From an uncultured Planctomycetaceae bacterium (GTDB lineage Bacteria > Planctomycetota > Planctomycetia > Pirellulales > JACPPG01), in assembly GCA_945957305.1 (NCBI GenBank), contig CAMFLN010000019.1, positions 1-12,686 on the forward strand: a DNA stretch of 12,686 nucleotides, given 5' to 3'. The position numbers were made by a program, and so were the translations under genes. Positions within the stretch are counted from its first letter, which is position 1. Each line of letters opens with the position of its first letter. Of this stretch, positions 6,866 through 12,686 are shown in pieces. Under the pieces are notes generated by a model, which saw nothing but the letters and a program-made list of their open reading frames with translations, did not search any database and was not told the origin of the DNA.

Positions 6866-6896
6866 ATTTAGCGCCGGGCGAGCCCGGCGGCTAAAT
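6866..6896. repeat. Palindromic hairpin element between convergent genes
   Basis: ATTTAGC (6866-6872) and GCCGGG (6873-6878) pair with CCCGGC (6883-6888) and GCTAAAT (6890-6896). The 13-bp stem has one bulged G (6889) and a CGAG tetraloop. Neither strand has a T-run after it, so it is not a textbook terminator, though it could act as one or as a 3'-end stabiliser for both converging transcripts. Its form also fits a dispersed REP-like repeat. The rest of the 117-base gap shows nothing else. Confidence 0.6.
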
Positions 6897-6935
6897 CGTT
6901 TGCGGTGACGCAGCTCTTAGTGCGCTGTCGCGCGA

Positions 6936-8879
6936 TTACTGCGGCGGGAGCTGAATTCCCGGCGGGAGCTGTCCGCCCGGGGGGAATTGTCCTGCTGGCG
7001 GCAATCCCTTGAGGGCGTCGAAATCGGCCGGCGTGTTACCCTCGCCGAGCGGCTTGGTCTTTTTCTTGATCAAGTCCGCACGATTGATGTGGATCTTCTT
7101 GTACGTGCTATCCGAGATCACGTAGTACCAATCTGCGAAGCGCTCGTTCAACTCCTTGACTCGTTTCTGGCCGTCTTCGACTTTCTTGTTGTACTCGTCC
7201 TGCTTGCGTTTGTTATCGTCCTTGATGCGTTTGACTTCGGCCCGCTTCGCAGCGCGAGCTTTTTCTTCGGCCTCGGCCGCGGCGTCCGGATCGACCGGGG
7301 CGGCGGGCTTGGCGTCAGCAGCCGGCGGCTGCGTTTCTGCGGCTGCAGGAGCGGCTTGAGCTGGTGGCTCTTGCGCTGGCGCTTGGGCTAAGAGCACTGC
7401 CTCGTCGGCCATTGCCAGGAGATTCTCATCGCCCGGCTGGATCGACGCCCCATCAGTTTTGGGAGCTTCGGCTGGCGCTTCGGGAGTTTTTTCGCCTTCG
7501 GCGGGAGTGGCCGTCGGTTCGGCGGGCTTCGCTGGTTCCGCGTCAGTCGCCGCGGGCTTTTCTTCCGCCGGCTTGGCGTCAGCCGGCTTCTCGTCCGAGA
7601 ATTCTTCGGCCCCTTCGGGAAGCGGTTGCAGTTCAGGCTTCGGGATCAGGTCGTCGCGGAATTGCGCGGTGACCATGATGTAGCGATCCACGCCCTTATC
7701 CTTGTTGCCTTCCTTTGCATCACCCTCTTTCTTGCCTTCGGCAGGCGTGGCCTCTTCGCCTTCTTTCTTTTCCTTGTCTTTGTCCTCGTCATCCTCGGTG
7801 CTTTGCCCGGCAATTTCACCGAAGCGAAGGATGTACTCTACTCCGTCATTCAAGCCGCAGCGGACCTCCCCCTCGTTCGAGAAGAGCGCGAAGCCCCCTT
7901 GCACCGGCGCCAGGTAGAACCCGCGCTGCTGCAAGGCCTGCCGCGTGGCGCGGTCGGCGACGAGTTCCTCGCCGACTTTGAGGTCTTTGCTAAGTCCCGC
8001 CGGCTTGTGGCGCACGTCGACAATCTTCAGGTCGTCAAGCGCCGTTTTAAGGTCGTTCAGCTTTTGCGTATCCAGCTCTTCATCATCGGCGAGCTTGACT
8101 TCTTCCCACTTGCCCGAGGCAGGATCGACCGCCTCCATCTTTTCCAGCGTCCACTTCGAATCCTTGTTATCGAAATCGACGATCGTCAGGCCGCGCTGGA
8201 TGAGCGGCTGCTGCGGATTCAGTTCGTCGACGCTGTGATCGTCCATGACGATCTGCTTGACGTCGAAGGCGTTAAGCTTCAGCAGGTCTTCCTCGATCCA
8301 GTTTTGAAATTTGGTCGACAGCTTGTCGGTCTTAACGATCGCCAGGTAGACCCGATCCTGTCCCGGTACGCGGACATAATGCAGCTCGGGCCGGTCGGGG
8401 TCTTTCTTGCCGATAATGAACTGCGCCAGCTTGTTGCCATTTTTATCTTCCAGCGTGACGCGCTTGCCTACGCCGGCGGCCCCGGACTCCAGCTTCGAGG
8501 CATCGGGATCGACCACGCCGTAGATTTCATGGTCCGCGGCCTTGTCCGAGACCATCTTCAGCTTTTCCAGGCCGATCACGGCCGTGGCCGCTTGTTCGAG
8601 CTGGTTCTTGGCGTCGGCCGGGTAGCCCTCGTGCGACGGAATCGACCACACGCCGTTGATCTGCGACACCTTGAAGGGGCGCAATCCCCCTGTCGGCTCG
8701 TCGTACTCGACGACTTCCATGCTCGATGCGGTCAGGGGATCTTTAAACTCGGGAAAGAATTCCTGACCGATGTCATCCTGCGTTTCGATCGATGCCGGCG
8801 ACGGCCGCAACAGCCAGGCCGTCAGCAACAGCGCCGCGGCAACTCCGACGAACGATAGCGTTTTTGTGTTTTCACTCAT
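6936..8879 (-). CDS. Membrane-anchored DUF4340 protein, third gene of the Gld-like ABC operon
   Basis: A 647-residue protein with a single N-terminal membrane helix (about residues 8-24) and a large domain expected outside the cytoplasmic membrane. Residues ~40-350 show the DUF4340 pattern: beta-rich blocks such as GGLRPFKVSQINGVWSI, KLAQFIIGKKDPDRPELHYV and WIEEDLLKL. The fold seems to be interrupted: a Lys/Glu/Asp-rich stretch (361-398), a short beta block (399-420), an Ala/Pro/Glu-rich linker (430-540), a charged predicted coiled coil (537-580), then a closing block FADWYYVISDSTYKKI (581-596) typical of DUF4340 ends. The tail is a Pro/Gly/Gln repeat. DUF4340 genes usually sit with Gld-type ABC transporters, as here, and the protein is probably an accessory subunit of that complex. 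The ATG at 8879 has no Shine-Dalgarno; 57 bases separate it from the upstream gene. Confidence 0.85.
   Translation of the reverse strand: MSENTKTLSFVGVAAALLLTAWLLRPSPASIETQDDIGQEFFPEFKDPLTASSMEVVEYDEPTGGLRPFKVSQINGVWSIPSHEGYPADAKNQLEQAATAVIGLEKLKMVSDKAADHEIYGVVDPDASKLESGAAGVGKRVTLEDKNGNKLAQFIIGKKDPDRPELHYVRVPGQDRVYLAIVKTDKLSTKFQNWIEEDLLKLNAFDVKQIVMDDHSVDELNPQQPLIQRGLTIVDFDNKDSKWTLEKMEAVDPASGKWEEVKLADDEELDTQKLNDLKTALDDLKIVDVRHKPAGLSKDLKVGEELVADRATRQALQQRGFYLAPVQGGFALFSNEGEVRCGLNDGVEYILRFGEIAGQSTEDDEDKDKEKKEGEEATPAEGKKEGDAKEGNKDKGVDRYIMVTAQFRDDLIPKPELQPLPEGAEEFSDEKPADAKPAEEKPAATDAEPAKPAEPTATPAEGEKTPEAPAEAPKTDGASIQPGDENLLAMADEAVLLAQAPAQEPPAQAAPAAAETQPPAADAKPAAPVDPDAAAEAEEKARAAKRAEVKRIKDDNKRKQDEYNKKVEDGQKRVKELNERFADWYYVISDSTYKKIHINRADLIKKKTKPLGEGNTPADFDALKGLPPAGQFPPGGQLPPGIQLPPQ
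6939..7001 (-). repeat. Hexapeptide repeats coding for the DUF4340 protein tail
   Basis: The last 21 codons read PPAGQF, PPGGQL, PPGIQL, then PPQ and the stop: three and a half copies of PP(A/G)(G/I)Q(F/L). The DNA shows matching repeats of ggcgggagctg. Probably a flexible, disordered tail. Confidence 0.65.
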
Positions 8880-8936
8880 GGCTACTACTGTCGATCAATG
8901 TGATTCGTTGTTCAAGTTCGGGAAATCAGCTGGGCG

Positions 8937-11651
8937 CTACGACCGCAACCGCGAGCGAGCCACGCCTTCGCGTTCCTTCGCACGACGATTGAAGTACACG
9001 GCCAGGCCGACCAACAGCGGCGGGATCGGCGGCAACACGACCGCCCACAACTTGTACCAATCCTGCACCGAGCGGACCTGGCGGGCCAGGTCTTTGTCGA
9101 TGCTCTTGATTTCCGTGTCGCGTTTCTTCTTTAAGTCGCCTGTACGGCGTTCCAACTCTGCCTGCCCGGCCGCCTGGGCCATGGCCACTTGTTGCAACAT
9201 GGACTTGGTATCGCCGCCCGCCTTTTTCAACTCTTCGACTTTCTGGTTCAACGCACTCTGAGCCTTGGCGATCGCCTCGTCGAATTCTTCATTGAATTTC
9301 TTCCGCTTCTGGATGCTCTCTTCGCGGGCCGTGTCCATCCGGTCCTCAATGGCGGTCAACACCCGATGCTGCGGACGGCGTTTACGAATCTCGATGAAGC
9401 GGTCGTCGCCGGCCAACTCGTCCAAAGCATTCAGCACAAACGTGACGTTGTCCGCGTTCAGGTTCAGCTCGCGGTCGGGATCGTTCCCTTGCGCCCGCAA
9501 TTCAAAGAAATCGCGGTACAAAGGATCGATATCGGCCACCAACACGACATTGATCTCGGGCACCTTGCTCTTGGCGGCGTCGGCCCCCTCGGCGCCGGCA
9601 GCCTGGGCGGCGACTTCTTCACTCCCCGCGGCTTTGCCTTTGATCCGCGCGGCGATCGTGTATTCCTGGCCCGTCGAGACCCAACGACGCTGCGGGTTCA
9701 ATCCGCCACCGGACCCAAAGAACGCCGGCATCATGATCTGGTCATAGGCGACGGTTCCGGTCTTCGTGCCGGTCTTGACCAACTCCTCGAACACCAGCGG
9801 CGAGGCATTGAGCTTCTGGACATAGCCAGGGAACACAAACAGCACCATCTGCAGTCCGGAGGTGATTCGGTCCGCCTGGTCGAAGACACGCTTGGCATCG
9901 AGCCCGGTGTCGACAAACACAAACTCGATGGGAAACTCAAGGAACTTCTTGAACGGGTTGTAGTCCTGCCACACGATCTGCGTGGCCGAGAAATCTACCC
10001 CCAGCAAATCCCACAACGGTTGAATATTCCCCTTGGGCATCGGGCGCTGTTGCATACCCATCATGCCGCCGGGCGGCTGCTTCTCGGCACTGGTGGCCGG
10101 CACGCCGTGCGCCAACAGCGGGAAGGGATCCTCAAAGATCGCCGTCGGTTGGCCGCGTTTGACGACGTCGATGAAGTTGTTCATCTGCTCCTGGCTCAGC
10201 GACGAAGGCTGTACGGCCAACAGCGCGTCATACGTCTCGTTGATCGGCGCATCGGGGCTGACCTGGACTACGTCGTACTGCTTCTTCAATTCCTCGATCA
10301 GCGGCTCCTCGGGCGAAGGTCGGAACGTCTGTTGATCGAAGCCGCCAAACAGCTTGGCATCGGTCGTCAACACGCCGATCTTCTTCCGCTTCTGCTGGCT
10401 GACGGTGCAAATCGAACGCGCGAGCTCGTATTCGACTGGGATGCCCCGGTTCACAAACGGGATCACCACTTTGTTCAATCCCGACGTACAGGCCAAGCCC
10501 AGGTAGATCTCATCTTCGGTGATCGCCCCGCGCGCCCGCGAGAGAACGCGGCGCCCACTGATCCCGAATTGCTGTTCGGCCCTATCGGCATTCTCGCTCA
10601 ATGGTTCGGTGTCGTGGATGTTGACCGTGATCTTGCTGCGGTCAAGCGCCTCGAACTCGCGCAAAGCCGACAACAAGTTCAGTCGCGTCTCGACAAATGA
10701 CTCGGGCACGGTGGGACTGACGTAAGCATCGATCTGCACCGGATGTTTCGGATCAAGGTCCTTGATCAACTTCTTGGTCTGCGCCGACAGACTGCTCAGT
10801 TGCTCGCTGCTGATGTCAACCCGGCGGTCAAAACGCTCGCTGATCAGCACGAGTCCAGCCGCCCCCAGCAGTAACGACAGGGCGCGGACGAAATAATGTC
10901 CGCTCAGCGATCCGCCGTCCTTGCCCCCTTGCCAGTGCCGGCGTCCGATCAGCAACATGCTCAGGTAGAGCATGGCCACGACGATCAACAGAAAAAAGCC
11001 GACGCTCGACAGGCTGATGACCCCGCGGCCAAAGTCGCGGAACTGGCTCGATAGGCTCCATTCCTTCACTGCCAGCGCCGCTTTCGGCGGCAGGATGACG
11101 TCGGCCGAAGCCGCGAACGCCAAGGGAGCATTGAACAGCGCACCAAGAACGAAGCCCACGGTCAGATTGCCCGTCAGAAAGCTGGCGACCATGCCGATCG
11201 ACAACATCGCCAGGCCGACGAACCAGTAACCGATATACGTGGCCACGAACAATCCAAAGTCAGGCGAGCCCAAGCGGATCAGCACGACGTAGTTGCAGAA
11301 CAATGAGAACAACAGCGCCACGGTAAAGATGGCGACCGCGGCCAGGTACTTGCCCAGTACGACGTCGATGTCGTTGGCGGGGATCGTCAGCAACAACTCG
11401 TCAGTCCCTTGACGGCGCTCCTCGGCCCAGATGCTCATCGTGATGGCCGGAATGAAGACCAGCAGGATGTACGGCAAATACTTGTTCAACTGGTCCAGGT
11501 TTGCCAGGTTCGAGTTGAAGAACTCGTTGGGCCAAAAGGCCGCGAACGAGCTCAACAGCACGTACACGCAAATGAAGACGTAACCCGTCGGGTTGGAAAA
11601 GTAACTGTAAAAGTTGCGCCGGAAGATGGCGCCGATCACGTTGGCATTCAT
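8937..11651 (-). CDS. GldF-GldG-like fusion: ABC-2 permease joined to an extracytoplasmic Gld/IFT-like domain
   Basis: A 904-residue fusion. The first ~240 residues are an ABC-2 type permease with about six membrane helices and the GldF/NosY-type WAEERRQGTDELLLTIPA loop (about 75-92). A further helix at ~257-273 (ALSLLLGAAGLVLISERF) opens the GldG-like half: RVDISSEQLSSLS, then a long outer region with KKIGVLTTDAKLFGG and YDALLAVQPSSLSQEQ, as in the ABC_transp_aux (PF09822) family. Extras are a Met/Pro/Gly-rich insert (~523-541), an Ala-rich insert (~670-696) and a long charged predicted coiled coil (~770-865), ending in a last helix (about 869-887) and a basic tail. In Flavobacterium GldF and GldG are separate proteins of about 240 and 560 residues. 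A GTG at 11657 is an alternative start two codons upstream; neither has a clear ribosome site. It should pair with the ATPase encoded upstream. Confidence 0.88.
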   Translation of the reverse strand: MNANVIGAIFRRNFYSYFSNPTGYVFICVYVLLSSFAAFWPNEFFNSNLANLDQLNKYLPYILLVFIPAITMSIWAEERRQGTDELLLTIPANDIDVVLGKYLAAVAIFTVALLFSLFCNYVVLIRLGSPDFGLFVATYIGYWFVGLAMLSIGMVASFLTGNLTVGFVLGALFNAPLAFAASADVILPPKAALAVKEWSLSSQFRDFGRGVISLSSVGFFLLIVVAMLYLSMLLIGRRHWQGGKDGGSLSGHYFVRALSLLLGAAGLVLISERFDRRVDISSEQLSSLSAQTKKLIKDLDPKHPVQIDAYVSPTVPESFVETRLNLLSALREFEALDRSKITVNIHDTEPLSENADRAEQQFGISGRRVLSRARGAITEDEIYLGLACTSGLNKVVIPFVNRGIPVEYELARSICTVSQQKRKKIGVLTTDAKLFGGFDQQTFRPSPEEPLIEELKKQYDVVQVSPDAPINETYDALLAVQPSSLSQEQMNNFIDVVKRGQPTAIFEDPFPLLAHGVPATSAEKQPPGGMMGMQQRPMPKGNIQPLWDLLGVDFSATQIVWQDYNPFKKFLEFPIEFVFVDTGLDAKRVFDQADRITSGLQMVLFVFPGYVQKLNASPLVFEELVKTGTKTGTVAYDQIMMPAFFGSGGGLNPQRRWVSTGQEYTIAARIKGKAAGSEEVAAQAAGAEGADAAKSKVPEINVVLVADIDPLYRDFFELRAQGNDPDRELNLNADNVTFVLNALDELAGDDRFIEIRKRRPQHRVLTAIEDRMDTAREESIQKRKKFNEEFDEAIAKAQSALNQKVEELKKAGGDTKSMLQQVAMAQAAGQAELERRTGDLKKKRDTEIKSIDKDLARQVRSVQDWYKLWAVVLPPIPPLLVGLAVYFNRRAKEREGVARSRLRS

Positions 11652-11791
11652 GGGCACTAGGTCTGGTTAAAGTCCTGCGGCCGTCACGGCCCGGGTCTTG
11701 AAAATCCACCGGGACCGCGTTGTCCGCTGGTGGTGGTCGCAGCACGCTCTCACGCCTCACACCGGAGAGAGCCTCCGGCCGTGGATTGCGC
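11652..11791 (-). other. Gap between ATPase and permease genes, with a small hairpin
   Basis: This 140-base stretch lies inside the presumed operon. It holds one perfect 6-bp hairpin, CCGGAG (11762-11767) with CTCCGG (11773-11778) and a 5-base loop, 14 bases after the ATPase stop. No T-run follows on the minus strand, so read-through is likely, perhaps with reduced level. I saw no convincing gene or promoter here. Confidence 0.4.
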
Positions 11792-12544
11792 TTAAACGTC
11801 GCTGGTCGTCAAATCTTGAAAATGTTCGTCGAGCGACTTGCCGTCGCGAGTCAATTCGCCTGGCGTGCCGTCGTAACGCAACCTGCCTTCGTCAATGAAC
11901 AGCACGCGGCTGCACATCGCGTCGACTTCCTGCAGAATGTGCGTCGACAGCAGAATTGTCTTGTTTTCTCCCAGCCGGCGAATCGTGTCCCGGACCTCGC
12001 GAATCTGGTTCGGGTCCAAGCCCGCCGTCGGCTCGTCGAGAATCAGCACGTCGGGCTCATGCAGCAGCACTTGGGCCATGCCAACGCGCTGGCGATACCC
12101 TTTCGACAATTTGCCAATCGCTTTGCCGATCACAGCGCCCAGGGCACACTGATCGATCACGGCGGCGATCCGCTCGCGCTTGTGAGCACCGCTCAGGCCG
12201 CGGGCGTCAGCAAAGAATTCCAACAGAGTCCGCGGAGTCATATCCGGGTAAAGCGGACCGTTCTCCGGCAGATATCCCAAGCGTGCCGCGCCCGCTAAGC
12301 GGTCCGTCGACATGTCGTGACCGGCGATCCGCGCCGTCCCGGTCGAGGGGGCGAGGTAACCGGTCAAAAGCTTCATGGTCGTGCTTTTGCCGGCGCCGTT
12401 GGGGCCAAGAAAGGCCACGACCTCGCCCTGGCGAATTTGGAAGCTGACGTCGCGGGTGGCCGCGAAATCGCCGTAGTACTTGGACAGGCCTTCGGCCTCG
12501 ATCATGGCCGGCCGGGACTGTCCGTCCTTGGGCGACTGACTCAT
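11792..12544 (-). CDS. GldA-type ABC transporter ATPase
   Basis: A 250-residue cytoplasmic ATPase that should power the GldF-GldG-like membrane protein encoded just downstream. All ABC motifs are present: Walker [10 protein letters not shown] (47-55), signature LSKGYRQRV (146-154), Walker [13 protein letters not shown] (166-177) and switch histidine His202 in STHIL. The Q-loop position reads YLPENGPLY (91-99), with Glu in place of Gln; GldA-type and related multidrug ATPases commonly read YLPE at this point, so this supports the assignment. The ATG at 12544 is preceded by GGGAG about ten bases upstream. A TTG at 12565 would add seven residues and has no better support; a further ATG at 12484 begins [12 protein letters not shown], the usual family opening. 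First gene of the minus-strand operon. Confidence 0.9.
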   Translation of the reverse strand: MSQSPKDGQSRPAMIEAEGLSKYYGDFAATRDVSFQIRQGEVVAFLGPNGAGKSTTMKLLTGYLAPSTGTARIAGHDMSTDRLAGAARLGYLPENGPLYPDMTPRTLLEFFADARGLSGAHKRERIAAVIDQCALGAVIGKAIGKLSKGYRQRVGMAQVLLHEPDVLILDEPTAGLDPNQIREVRDTIRRLGENKTILLSTHILQEVDAMCSRVLFIDEGRLRYDGTPGELTRDGKSLDEHFQDLTTSDV

Positions 12545-12614
12545 CTTCAACTTTCTCCCTGCCAATTGGTTACGACATTTGTTGCCGAGAGGAGAGCCAG
12601 CGGCCCGCGGCCGG

Positions 12615-12641
12615 ATTATCCCACCACCGGCCCATCGACAA
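12615..12641 (-). promoter_or_regulatory. Possible promoter of the Gld-like operon
   Basis: On the minus strand TTGTCG (12636-12641) and GATAAT (12615-12620) resemble -35 and -10 boxes. Spacing is 15 bases, shorter than ideal. The 142 bases upstream of the ATPase ATG otherwise show only GC-rich sequence and a C-run near the window edge. Weak support. Confidence 0.25.
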
Positions 12642-12686
12642 CAGTCGGTCTAGAAGTTACTGCCCCCCCACCCCTGTGTCCATACC

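Noticed and set aside
7626..8858. A 410-codon open frame on the plus strand opposite the DUF4340 gene
   Set aside because: Same reasoning: antisense shadow, with an Arg/Val/Leu-rich composition and no motif.
9189..10700. A 503-codon open frame on the plus strand opposite the GldF-GldG-like gene
   Set aside because: It is antisense to a clear gene, rich in Arg, Leu and His with no recognisable domain, and explained by high GC and codon bias of the opposite strand.
11762..11778. Hairpin after the ATPase gene as an operon-ending terminator
   Set aside because: The stem is only 6 bp and no T-run follows on the minus strand; ATPase and permease should be made together.
6936..12544. Reading the Gld-like genes as evidence of a gliding bacterium
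   Set aside because: GldA/F/G-like transporters occur in many non-gliding bacteria including planctomycetes, and no other gliding gene is present.
12545..12565. TTG start seven codons upstream of the ATPase ATG
   Set aside because: The GGGAG ribosome site fits the ATG at 12544, and the added residues (MAGRKLK) are not part of the ATPase fold.

Overview
The window looks like chromosomal DNA of a planctomycete, probably Pirellulales-like. The pointers are a DUF1559 protein (a family hugely expanded in Planctomycetota), a GldA / GldF-GldG fusion / DUF4340 transport cluster of the kind common in that phylum, GC-rich codon use, and mostly absent Shine-Dalgarno sequences. No RNA genes, insertion sequences, CRISPR arrays or phage genes were seen. 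No gap between genes exceeds about 145 bases.

Left part (1-2973). A DUF1559 protein enters from the left edge without its start. It converges on a TetA-like 12-helix MFS transporter on the minus strand. A strong hairpin with a T-run sits between them and overlaps the last codons of the transporter.

Middle part (2995-6818). Divergent from the transporter is a tight three-gene operon: a PaaK-like adenylate-forming ligase, a DUF1445 / D-glutamate cyclase-like protein, and a class V PLP enzyme of the 'cysteine desulfurase-like' group that lacks the catalytic cysteine. Both junctions are ATGA overlaps. The operon ends in a good intrinsic terminator. A small DUF971 protein with a probable zinc site follows on its own. 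This operon, with its back-to-back exporter, is the best candidate for an undescribed pathway: activation of a carboxylate, lyase or cyclase chemistry, a PLP step, and perhaps export. The substrate cannot be read from sequence.

Right part (6936-12686, minus strand). A three-gene operon encodes a GldA-type ABC ATPase, a single polypeptide joining a GldF-like permease to a GldG-like extracytoplasmic domain, and a membrane-anchored DUF4340 protein. They probably form one envelope ABC complex. Both large proteins carry low-complexity inserts and predicted coiled coils on the outer face of the membrane. The role of this complex in planctomycetes is not known to me; the gliding names come from Bacteroidetes. 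A palindromic element lies between this operon and the DUF971 gene.
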